Source: Eledone cirrhosa
Taxonomy: Eukaryota > Mollusca > Cephalopoda > Octopoda > Eledonidae
DNA length: 64,000 bases
Assembly: GCA_964016885.1 (NCBI GenBank)
Contig: OZ024748.1
Coordinates: 37,171,047 to 37,235,046 of the forward strand
Direction of reading: 5' to 3'
This document shows positions 1-11,099 of this stretch, piece after piece. Below the pieces are notes generated by a model. That model had not been told where the DNA came from and made no database searches. It saw only the letters and a program-made list of their open reading frames with translations. The stretch's first letter is position 1; each line of letters opens with the position of its first letter. A program made the translations under genes and the position numbers.

Positions 1-285
1 CTCTAGACTAACACTGTATGGATCAATGTTACTGTTAACTAACTTTACATCTACACTATATGGCTTAGTGTTACTGTTAACTAACTTTACATCTAGAGGG
101 TATGGCTTAGAGTTACTGTTAACTAACTTTATATATAGAGTATATGGTTTAGTGTTAATGTTAATTAAGTTTACATCTAGAGTGTAAGGCTTAGTGTTAC
201 TGTTAACTAACTTTACATCCAGAGTAAATGGCTTAGTGTTACTGTTAACTAACTACACATCGAGGGTGTATGGCTTAGTGTTACT
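1..285. repeat. Diverged 42-bp satellite units at the left edge
   Basis: The core GTTAACT or a close variant starts at 34, 76, 118, 160, 202, 244 and 286, an exact 42-bp period with six complete units and a partial one at the start. These units carry TTACTGTTAACTAAC and a TATGGCTTAGTG segment. The main array has CAGTGTTAACTACC and GACAATGTCAGTG at the same places. Aligned without gaps, about two thirds of positions agree with the main monomer, so the two are related subfamilies of one repeat. The units differ from each other more than main-array units do. No open frame of note. This looks like the unhomogenised margin of a satellite array; it continues left out of the window. Confidence 0.93.
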
Positions 286-337
286 GTTAAATAACTGTAA
301 AATACTGTTAATTAACAGCGTATGGGCTAGTCTTAGT
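286..337. repeat. Irregular junction: two truncated monomers with a palindrome
   Basis: Between the regular units at 286 and 338 lie 52 bp instead of 42. They split into a 22-bp piece (286-307) and a 30-bp piece (308-337). The 30-bp piece starts GTTAATTAAC and ends like a flank unit (GTATGGGCTAGTCTTAGT), lacking about 12 internal bases. Bases 305-318, CTGTTAATTAACAG, form a perfect 14-bp palindrome. This is the boundary between the diverged subfamily and the homogeneous array, and probably an old recombination breakpoint. Confidence 0.85.
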
Positions 338-715
338 GTTAACTAATTCTAGATCTGGTATGACAATGTTAGTGTCAGTGTTAACTACCTCTAGATCTAG
401 TATGACAATGTTATTGTCAGTGTTAACTACCTCTAGATCTAGTATGACAATGTTAGTGTCAGTGTTATCTACCTCTAGATCTAGTATGACAATGTTAGTG
501 TCAGTGTTAACTACCTCTAGATCTGGTATGAAATTGTCAGTGTCAGTGTTAACTACCTCTAGATCTAGTATGACAATATCAGTGTCAGTGTTAACTACCT
601 CTAGATCTAGTATGACAATGTTAGTGTCAGTGTTAACTACCTCTAGATCTAGTATGACAATGTTAGTGTCAGTGTTAACTACCTCTAGATCTAGTATGAC
701 AATGTTAGTGTCAGT

Positions 716-823
716 GTTAACTAGCTCTAGATCTAGTATGACAAGGTTAACTACCTCTAGATCTAGTATGACAATGTTAGTGTCAGTGTTAACTAGCTCT
801 AGATCTAGTATGACAATGTTAAC
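716..823. repeat. 30-42-30 bp short-unit cluster, copy 1
   Basis: GTTAAC occurs at 716, 746, 788 and 818, so two 30-bp monomers flank one 42-bp monomer. The short units lack the GTCAGT doublet. They are explained by a 12-bp deletion between the two TGTTA copies in a monomer of the TGTTAG type. The same cluster recurs at 986-1093 and 3758-3865. Confidence 0.85.
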
Positions 824-985
824 TACCTCTAGATCTAGTATGACAATGTCAGTGTCAGTGTTACCTACCTCTAGATCTAAGGTGACAATGTTAGTGTCAG
901 TGTTAACTACCTCTAGATCTAGTATGACAATGTTAGTGTCAGTGTTAACTACCTCTAGATCTAGTATGACAATGTTAGTGTCAGT

Positions 986-1093
986 GTTAACTAGCTCTAG
1001 ATCTAGTATGACAAGGTTAACTACCTCTAGATCTAGTATGACAATGTTAGTGTCAGTGTTAACTAGCTCTAGATCTAGTATGACAATGTTAAC
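986..1093. repeat. 30-42-30 bp short-unit cluster, copy 2
   Basis: GTTAAC at 986, 1016, 1058 and 1088 repeats the spacing of the cluster at 716. The first short unit again has the ACAAGG variant and the second ACAATG, so the cluster was copied as a unit, 270 bp downstream. Confidence 0.85.
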
Positions 1094-3757
1094 TACCTCT
1101 AGATCTAGTATGACAATGTCAGTGTCAGTGTTAACTACCTCTAGATCTAGTATGACAATGTCAGTGTCAGTGTTACCTACCTCTAGATCTAGTATGTCAG
1201 TGTCAGTGTTAACTACCTCTAGATCTAGTGTGACAATGTCAGTGTCAGTGTTAACTACCTCTAGATCTAGTATGACAATGTCAGTGTCAGTGTTAACTAC
1301 CTCTAGATCTAGTATGACAATGTCAGTGTCAGTGTTAACTACCTCTAGATCTAGTATGACAATGTCAGTGTCAGTGTTAACTACGTCTAGAACTAGTATG
1401 ACGATGTTAGTGTCATGGTTAACTACCTCTAGATCTAGTATGACAATGTCAGTGTCAGTGTTAACTACCTCTAGATCTAGTATGACAATGTCAGTGTCAG
1501 TGTTAACTACCTCTAGATCTAGTATGACGATGTTAGTGTCAGTGTTAACTACCTCTAGATCTGGTATGACAATGTCCGTGTCAGTGTTAACTACCTCAAG
1601 ATCGAGTGTGACAATGTTAGTGTCAGTGTTAACTACCTGTAGATCTAGTATGACAATGTTAGTGTCAGTGTTAACTACCTCTAGATCTAGTATGACAATG
1701 TTAGTGTCAGTGTTAACTACCTCTAGATCTAGTATGACAATGTCTGAGTTAACTACCTCTAGATCTAGTATGACAATGTTAGAGTCAGTGTTAACTACCT
1801 CTAGATCTAGTATGACAATGTCAGTGTCAGTGTTAACTACCTCTAGATCTAGTATGACAATGACAGTGTCAGTGTTAAGTACCACTAGATCTAGTGTGAC
1901 AATGTCAGTGTCAGTGTTAACTACCTCTAGATCTAGTATGACAATGTCTGAGTTAACTACCACTAGATCTAGTATGACAATGTCAGTGTCAGTGTTAACT
2001 ACCACTAGATCTAGTATGACAATGTCAGTGTCAGTGTTAACTACCACTAGATCTAGTGTGACAATGTCAGTGTCAGTGTTAACTACCTCTAGATCTAGTA
2101 TGACAATGTCAGTGTCAGTGTTAACTACCACTAGATCTAGTATGACAATGTCAGTGTCAGTGTTAACTACCACTAGATCTAGTATGACAATGTCAGTGTC
2201 AGTGTTAACTACCACTAGATCTAGTATGACAATGTCAGTGTCAGTGTTAACTACCTCTAGTTCTAGTAAGACAATGTCAGTGTCAGTGTTAACTGCCTCT
2301 AGATCTAGTATGACAATGTCAGTGTCAGGGTTAACTACCTCAAGATCTAGTGTGACGATGTTAGTGTCAGTGTTAACTACCTCTAGATCTAGTATGACAA
2401 TGTCAGTGTCAGTGTTAACTACCTCTAGATCTAGTGTGACAATGTCAGTGTCAGTGTTAACTACCTCTAGATCTAGTATGACAATGTCAGTGTCAGTGCT
2501 AACTACCTCTAGATCTAGTATGACAATGTCAGTGTCAGTGTTAACTACCTCTAGATCTAGTGTGACAATGTCAGTGTCAGTGTTAACTACCTCTAGATCT
2601 AGTATGACAATGTCAGTGTCAGGGTTAACTACCTCTAGATCTAGTATGACAATGTTAGTGTCAGTGTTAACTACGACTAGATCTAGTATGACAATGTTAG
2701 TGTCAGTGTTAACTACCTCTAGATCTAGTATGACAATGTTAGTGTCAGTGTTAACTACCACTAGATCTAGTATGACAATGTCAGTGTCAGTGTTAACTAC
2801 CACTAGATCTAGTATGACAATGTTAGTGTCAGTGTTAACTACCACTAGATCTAGTATGACAATGTCAGTGTCAGGGTTAACTACCTCAAGATCTAGTGTG
2901 ACAATGTTAGTGTCAGTGTTAACTAACTCTAGATCTAGTATGACAATGTTAGTGTCAGTGTTAACTACCACTAGATCTAGTATGACAATGTCAGTGCCAG
3001 GGTTAACTACCTCGAGATCTAGTATGACAATGTTAGTGTCAGTGTTATCTACCTCTAGATCTAGTATGACAATGTCAGTGTCAGTGTTAACTACCTCTAG
3101 ATCTAGTATGACAATGTCAGTGTCAGTGTTATCTACCTCGAGATCTAGTATGACAATGTCAGTGTCAGTGTTAACTACCTCTAGATCTAGTATGACAATG
3201 TCAGTGTCAGTGTTAACTACCTGTAGATCTAGTATGACAATGTCAGTGACAGTGTTAACTACCTCTAGATCTAGTATGACAATGTTAGTGTCAGTGTTAC
3301 CTACCTCTCGATCTAGTATGACAATGTCAGTGTCAGTGTTAACTACCTCTAGATCTAGTATGACAATGTCAGTGTCAGTGTTATCTACCTCGAGATCTAG
3401 TATGACAATGTCAGTGTCAGTGTTAACTACCTCTAGATCTAGTGAGACAATGTTAGTGTCAGTGTTAACTACCACTAGATCTAGTGTGACAATGTTAGTG
3501 TCAGTGTTAACTATCACTAGATCTAGTATGACAATGTCAGTGTCAGTGTTAACTACCTCTAGATCTGGTATGACAATGTCAGTGTCAGTGTTAACTACCT
3601 CTAGATCTAGTATGACAATATCAGTGTCAGTGTTAACTACCTCTAGATCTAAGGTGACAATGTTAGTGTCAGTGTTAACTACCTCTAGATCTAGTATGAC
3701 AATGTTAGTGTCAGTGTTAACTACCTCTAGATCTAGTATGACAATGTTAGTGTCAGT

Positions 3758-3865
3758 GTTAACTAGCTCTAGATCTAGTATGACAAGGTTAACTACCTCT
3801 AGATCTAGTATGACAATGTTAGTGTCAGTGTTAACTAGCTCTAGATCTAGTATGACAATGTTAAC
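3758..3865. repeat. 30-42-30 bp short-unit cluster, copy 3
   Basis: GTTAAC at 3758, 3788, 3830 and 3860, exactly 2,772 bp (66 x 42) from copy 2. It supports the large-scale duplication of the left zone. Confidence 0.85.
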
Positions 3866-6649
3866 TACCTCTAGATCTAGTATGACAATGTCAGTGTCAG
3901 TGTTAACTACCTCTAGATCTAGTATGACAATGTCAGTGTCAGTGTTACCTACCTCTAGATCTAGTATGTCAGTGTCAGTGTTAACTACCTCTAGATCTAG
4001 TGTGACAATGTCAGTGTCAGTGTTAACTACCTCTAGATCTAGTATGACAATGTCAGTGTCAGTGTTAACTACCTCTAGATCTAGTATGACAATGTCAGTG
4101 TCAGTGTTAACTACCTCTAGATCTAGTATGACAATGTCAGTGTCAGTGTTAACTACGTCTAGAACTAGTATGACGATGTTAGTGTCATGGTTAACTACCT
4201 CTAGATCTAGTATGACAATGTCAGTGTCAGTGTTAACTACCTCTAGATCTAGTATGACAATGTCTGAGTTAACTAGATCTAGATCTAGTATGACAATGTC
4301 AGTGTCAGTGTTAACTACCTCTAGATCTAGAATGACAATGTCAGTGTCAGTGTTAACTACCTCTAGATCTAGTATGACGATGTTAGTGTCAGTGTTAACT
4401 ACCTCTAGATCTGGTATGACAATGTCCGTGTCAGTGTTAACTACCTCAAGATCGAGTGTGACAATGTTAGTGTCAGTGTTAACTACCTGTAGATCTAGTA
4501 TGACAATGTTAGTGTCAGTGTTAACTACCTCTAGATCTAGTATGACAATGTTAGTGTCAGTGTTAACTACCTCTAGATCTTGTATGACAATGTCTGAGTT
4601 AACTACCTCTAGATCTAGTATGACAATGTTAGAGTCAGTGTTAACTACCTCTAGATCTAGTAGGACAATGTCAGTGTCAGTGTTAACTACCTCTAGATCT
4701 AGTATGACAATGACAGTGTCAGTGTTAACTACCACTACATCTAGTGTGACAATGTCAGTGTCAGTGTTAACTACCTCTAGATCTAGTATGACAATGTCTG
4801 AGTTAACTACCACTAGATCTAGTATGACAATGTCAGTGTCAGTGTTAACTACCACTAGATCTAGTATGACAATGTCAGTGTCAGTGTTAACTACCACTAG
4901 ATCTAGTGTGACAATGTCAGTGTCAGTGTTAACTACCTCTAGATCTAGTATGACAATGTCAGTGTCAGTGTTAACTACCTCTAGATCTAGTATGACAATG
5001 TCAGTGTCAGTGTTAACTACCACTAGATCTAGTATGACAATGTCAGTGTCAGTGTTAACTACCTCTAGTTCTAGTAAGACAATGTCAGTGTCAGTGTTAA
5101 CTCCCTCTAGATCTAGTATGACAATGTCAGTGTCAGGGTTAACTACCTCAAGATCTAGTGTGACGATGTTAGTGTCAGTGTTAACTACCTCTAGATCTAG
5201 TATGACAATGTCAGTGTCAGTGTTAACTACCTCTAGATCTAGTGTGACAATGTCAGTGTCAGTGTTAACTACCTCTAGATCTAGTATGACAATGTCAGTG
5301 TCAGTGCTAACTACCTCTAGATCTAGTATGACAATGTCAGTGTCAGTGTTAACTACCTCTAGATCTAGTGTGACAATGTCAGTGTCAGTGTTAACTACCT
5401 CTAGATCTAGTATGACAATGTCAGTGTCAGGGTTAACTACCTCAAGATCTAGTGTGACGATGTTAGTGTCAGTGTTAAATACCTCTAGATCTAGTATGAC
5501 AATGTTAGTGTCAGTGTTAACTACGACTAGATCTACTATGACAATGTTAGTGTCAGTGTTAACTACCTCTAGATCTAGTATGACAATGTCAGTGTCAGTG
5601 TTAACTACCTCTAGATCTAGTATGACAATGTCAGTGTCAGGGTTAACTACCTCAAGATCTAGTGTGACAATGTTAGTGTCAGTGTTAACTAACTCTAGAT
5701 CTAGTATGACAATGTTAGTGTCAGTGTTAACTACCACTAGATCTAGTATGACAATGTCAGTGCCAGGGTTAACTACCTCAAGATCTAGTATGACAATGTT
5801 AGTGTCAGTGTTATCTACCTCTAGATCTAGTATGACAATGTCAGTGTCAGTGTTAACTACCTCTAGATCTAGTATGACAATGTCAGTGTCAGTGTTATCT
5901 ACCTCGAGATCTAGTATGACAATGTCAGTGTCAGTGTTAACTACCTCTAGATCTAGTATGACAATGTCAGTGTCAGTGTTAACTACCTGTAGATCTAGTA
6001 TGACAATGTCAGTGACAGTGTTAACTACCTCTAGATCTAGTATGACAATGTTAGTGTCAGTGTTACCTACCTCTCGATCTAGTATGACAATGTCAGTGTC
6101 AGTGTTAACTACCTCTAGATCTAGTATGACAATGTCAGTGTCAGTGTTATCTACCTCGAGATCTAGTATGACAATGTCAGTGTCAGTGTTAACTACCTCT
6201 AGATCTAGTGAGACAATGTTAGTGTCAGTGTTAACTACCACTAGATCTAGTGTGACAATGTTAGTGTCAGTGTTAACTACCACTAGATCTAGTATGACAA
6301 TGTCAGTGTCAGTGTTAACTACCTCTAGATCTAGTGTGACAATGTTAGTGTCAGTGTTAACTACCACTAGATCTAGTATGACAATGTCAGTGTCAGTGTT
6401 AACTACCTCTAGATCTAGTATGACAATGTTAGTGTCAGTGTTAACTACCTCTAGATCTAGTGTGACAATGTCAGTGTCAGTGTTAACTACCTCTAGATCT
6501 AGTATGACAATGTTAGTGTCAGTGTTAACTATCTCTAGATCTAGTGTGACAATGTTAGTGTCAGTGTTAACTACCTCTAGATCTAGTATGACTATGTCAG
6601 TGTCAGTGTTAACTACCTCTAGATCTAGTATGACAATGTCAGTGTCAGT

Positions 6650-9452
6650 GTTAAACTACCTCTAGATCTAGTATGACAATGTCAGTGTCAGTGTTAACTA
6701 CCACAAGATCTAGTATGACAATGTCAGTGTCAGTGTTAACTACCTCTAAATCTGGTATGACAATGTCCGTGTCAGTGTTAACTACCACTAGATCTAGTAT
6801 GACAATGTCAGTGTCAGTGTTAACTACCTCAAGATCTAGTGTGACAATGTTAGTGTCAGTGTTAACTACCTCTAGATCTAGTATGACAATGTCAGTGTCA
6901 GTGTTAACTACCACTAGATCTAGTATGACAATGTCAGAGTTAACTACCTCTAGATCTAGTATGACAATGTCAGTGTCAGTGTTAACTAACTCTAGATCTA
7001 GTATGACAATGTCAGTGTCAGTGTTAACTACCTCTAGATCTAGTATGACAATGTCAGTGTCAGTGTTAACTACCTCTAGATCTAGTGTGACAATGTCAGT
7101 GTCAGTGTTAACTACCTCTAGATCTAGTATGACGATGTTAGTGTCAGTGTTAACTATCTCTAGATCTAGTGTGACAATGTTAGTGTCAGTGTTAACTACC
7201 TCTAGATATAGTATGACAATGTTAGTGTCAGTGTTAACTACCTCTAGATCTAGTATGACAATGTCAGTGTCAGTGTTAACTACCACAAGATCTAGTGTGA
7301 CAATGTTAGTGTCAGTGTTAACTACCTCTAGATATAGTATGACAATGTCAGTGTCAGTGTTTACTACCTCTAGATCCAGTATGACAATGTTAGTGTCAGT
7401 GTTAACTACCTCTAGATCTAGTGTGACAATGTTAGTGTCAGTGTTAACTACCTCTAGATATAGTATGACAATGTTAGTGTCAGTGTTAACTACCTCTAGA
7501 TCTAGTATGACAATGTTAGTGTCAGTGTTAACTACCTCTAGATCTAGTGTGACAATGTCAGTGTCAGTGTTAACTACCTCTAGATCTAGTATGACAATGT
7601 TAGTGTCAGTGTTAACTATCTCTAGATCTAGTGTGACAATGTTAGTGTCAGTGTTAACTACCTCTAGATATAGTATGACAATGTCAGTGTCAGTGTTAAC
7701 TACCTCTAGATCTAGTATGACAATGTCAGTGTCAGTGTTAACTACCTCTAGATCTAGTATGACAATGTCAGTGTCAGTGTTAACTACCTCTAGATCTAGT
7801 ATAACAATGTCAGTGTCAGTGTTAACTACCACAAGATCTAGTATGACAATGTCAGTGTCAGTCTTAACTACCTCTAAATCTGGTATGACAATGTCCGTGT
7901 CAGTGTTAACTACCACTAGATCTAGTATGACAATGTCAGTGTCAGTGTTAACTACCTCAAGATCTAGTGTGACAATGTTAGTGTCAGTGTTAACTACCTC
8001 TAGATCTAGTATGACAATGTCAGTGTCAGTGTTAACTACCACTAGATCTAGTATGACAATGTCAGAGTTAACTACCTCTAGATCTAGTATGACAATGTCA
8101 GTGTCAGTGTTAACTACCTCTAGATCTAGTATGACAATGTTAGTGTCAGTGTTAACTATCTCTAGATCTAGTGTGACAATGTTAGTGTCAGTGTTAACTA
8201 CCTCTAGATCTAGTATGACAATGTCAGTGTCAGGGTTAACTACCTCAAGATCTAGTGTGACGATGTTAGTGTCAGTGTTAAATACCTCTAGATCTAGTAT
8301 GACAATGTTAGTGTCAGTGTTAACTACGACTAGATCTACTATGACAATGTTAGTGTCAGTGTTAACTACCTCTAGATCTAGTATGACAATGTCAGTGTCA
8401 GTGTTAACTACCTCTAGATCTAGTATGACAATGTCAGTGTCAGGGTTAACTACCTCAAGATCTAGTGTGACAATGTTAGTGTCAGTGTTAACTAACTCTA
8501 GATCTAGTATGACAATGTTAGTGTCAGTGTTAACTACCACTAGATCTAGTATGACAATGTCAGTGCCAGGGTTAACTACCTCAAGATCTAGTATGACAAT
8601 GTTAGTGTCAGTGTTATCTACCTCTAGATCTAGTATGACAATGTCAGTGTCAGTGTTAACTACCTCTAGATCTAGTATGACAATGTCAGTGTCAGTGTTA
8701 TCTACCTCGAGATCTAGTATGACAATGTCAGTGTCAGTGTTAACTACCTCTAGATCTAGTATGACAATGTCAGTGTCAGTGTTAACTACCTGTAGATCTA
8801 GTATGACAATGTCAGTGACAGTGTTAACTACCTCTAGATCTAGTATGACAATGTTAGTGTCAGTGTTACCTACCTCTCGATCTAGTATGACAATGTCAGT
8901 GTCAGTGTTAACTACCTCTAGATCTAGTATGACAATGTCAGTGTCAGTGTTATCTACCTCGAGATCTAGTATGACAATGTCAGTGTCAGTGTTAACTACC
9001 TCTAGATCTAGTGAGACAATGTTAGTGTCAGTGTTAACTACCACTAGATCTAGTGTGACAATGTTAGTGTCAGTGTTAACTACCACTAGATCTAGTATGA
9101 CAATGTCAGTGTCAGTGTTAACTACCTCTAGATCTAGTGTGACAATGTTAGTGTCAGTGTTAACTACCACTAGATCTAGTATGACAATGTCAGTGTCAGT
9201 GTTAACTACCTCTAGATCTAGTATGACAATGTTAGTGTCAGTGTTAACTACCTCTAGATCTAGTGTGACAATGTCAGTGTCAGTGTTAACTACCTCTAGA
9301 TCTAGTATGACAATGCTAGTGTCAGTGTTAACTATCTCTAGATCTAGTGTGACAATGTTAGTGTCAGTGTTAACTACCTCTAGATCTAGTATGACTATGT
9401 CAGTGTCAGTGTTAACTACCTCTAGATCTAGTATGACAATGTCAGTGTCAGT
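6650..9452. repeat. HOR block, family A, 2,803 bp (67 monomers)
   Basis: It begins with the 43-bp marker monomer (GTTAAAC at 6650), followed by an ACCACAAG unit and a TCTAAATCTGG unit with TCCGTG. Its length fits 67 monomers with two 36-bp units (TCAGAGTTAAC, seen near 6927 and 8063) plus the extra base. It ends with GAGACA and GTATGACTATG variants before the next marker. The part from about 8.22 kb to the end closely repeats 5.41-6.65 kb. Confidence 0.88.
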
Positions 9453-11099
9453 GTTAAACTACCTCTAGATCTAGTATGACAATGTCAGTGTCAGTGTTAA
9501 CTACCACAAGATCTAGTATGACAATGTCAGTGTCAGTGTTAACTACCTCTAAATCTGGTATGACAATGTCCGTGTCAGTGTTAACTACCACTAGATCTAG
9601 TATGACAATGTCAGTGTCAGTGTTAACTACCTCAAGATCTAGTGTGACAATGTTAGTGTCAGTGTTAACTACCTCTAGATCTAGTATGACAATGTCAGTG
9701 TCAGTGTTAACTACCACTAGATCTAGTATGACAATGTCAGAGTTAACTACCTCTAGATCTAGTATGACAATGTCAGTGTCAGTGTTAACTAACTCTAGAT
9801 CTAGTATGACAATGTCAGTGTCAGTGTTAACTACCTCTAGATCTAGTATGACAATGTCAGTGTCAGTGTTAACTACCTCTAGATCTAGTGTGACAATGTC
9901 AGTGTCAGTGTTAACTACCTCTAGATCTAGTATGACGATGTTAGTGTCAGTGTTAACTATCTCTAGATCTAGTGTGACAATGTTAGTGTCAGTGTTAACT
10001 ACCTCTAGATATAGTATGACAATGTTAGTGTCAGTGTTAACTACCTCTAGATCTAGTATGACAATGTCAGTGTCAGTGTTAACTACCACAAGATCTAGTG
10101 TGACAATGTTAGTGTCAGTGTTAACTACCTCTAGATATAGTATGACAATGTCAGTGTCAGTGTTTACTACCTCTAGATCCAGTATGACAATGTTAGTGTC
10201 AGTGTTAACTACCTCTAGATCTAGTGTGACAATGTTAGTGTCAGTGTTAACTACCTCTAGATATAGTATGACAATGTTAGTGTCAGTGTTAACTACCTCT
10301 AGATCTAGTATGACAATGTTAGTGTCAGTGTTAACTACCTCTAGATCTAGTGTGACAATGTCAGTGTCAGTGTTAACTACCTCTAGATCTAGTATGACAA
10401 TGTTAGTGTCAGTGTTAACTATCTCTAGATCTAGTGTGACAATGTTAGTGTCAGTGTTAACTACCTCTAGATATAGTATGACAATGTCAGTGTCAGTGTT
10501 AACTACCTCTAGATCTAGTATGACAATGTCAGTGTCAGTGTTAACTACCTCTAGATCTAGTATGACAATGTCAGTGTCAGTGTTAACTACCTCTAGATCT
10601 AGTATAACAATGTCAGTGTCAGTGTTAACTACCACAAGATCTAGTATGACAATGTCAGTGTCAGTCTTAACTACCTCTAAATCTGGTATGACAATGTCCG
10701 TGTCAGTGTTAACTACCACTAGATCTAGTATGACAATGTCAGTGTCAGTGTTAACTACCTCAAGATCTAGTGTGACAATGTTAGTGTCAGTGTTAACTAC
10801 CTCTAGATCTAGTATGACAATGTCAGTGTCAGTGTTAACTACCACTAGATCTAGTATGACAATGTCAGAGTTAACTACCTCTAGATCTAGTATGACAATG
10901 TCAGTGTCAGTGTTAACTACCTCTAGATCTAGTATGACAATGTTAGTGTCAGTGTTAACTATCTCTAGATCTAGTGTGACAATGTTAGTGTCAGTGTTAA
11001 CTACCTCTAGATATAGTATGACAATGTCAGTGTCAGTGTTAACTACCTCTAGATCTAGTATGACAATGTCAGTGTCAGTGTTAACTACCACAATATCTA

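Larger units (their letters stand above)
338..6649. repeat. Leftmost array zone: two copies of a ~2.8-kb higher-order repeat
   Basis: Length and counted short units fit 153 monomers: 140 of 42 bp, seven of 36 bp and six of 30 bp. Rare variants recur about 2.8 kb apart. The AAGGTGAC variant is at 879 and 3651 (offset 2,772 = 66 x 42), TGTCTGAG at 1741 and 4591 (offset 2,850), and GTGCCAG at 2994 and 5760 (offset 2,766). The changing offset shows whole-unit gains and losses between copies. This zone has more monomer variety than the rest of the array and is the only place with 30-bp units. It ends with a GTATGACTATG unit (about 6589) before the first 43-bp marker. Confidence 0.85.

Noticed and set aside
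305..318. piggyBac-type TTAA target-site duplication at the junction
   Set aside because: GTTAATTAAC can be derived from GTTAACTAAC by one substitution, another edge unit near 160 shows the same TTAATTAA, and no transposon ends lie nearby.
308..6367. VVNTDTDIVILDLE repeats as an RTX, dockerin or cadherin-like calcium-binding protein
   Set aside because: The Asp/Asn-rich 14-residue period is only superficially similar. It lacks the glycine-rich nonapeptide of RTX and the family motifs of the others, and the - frame is cut by TAA in each right-hand block.
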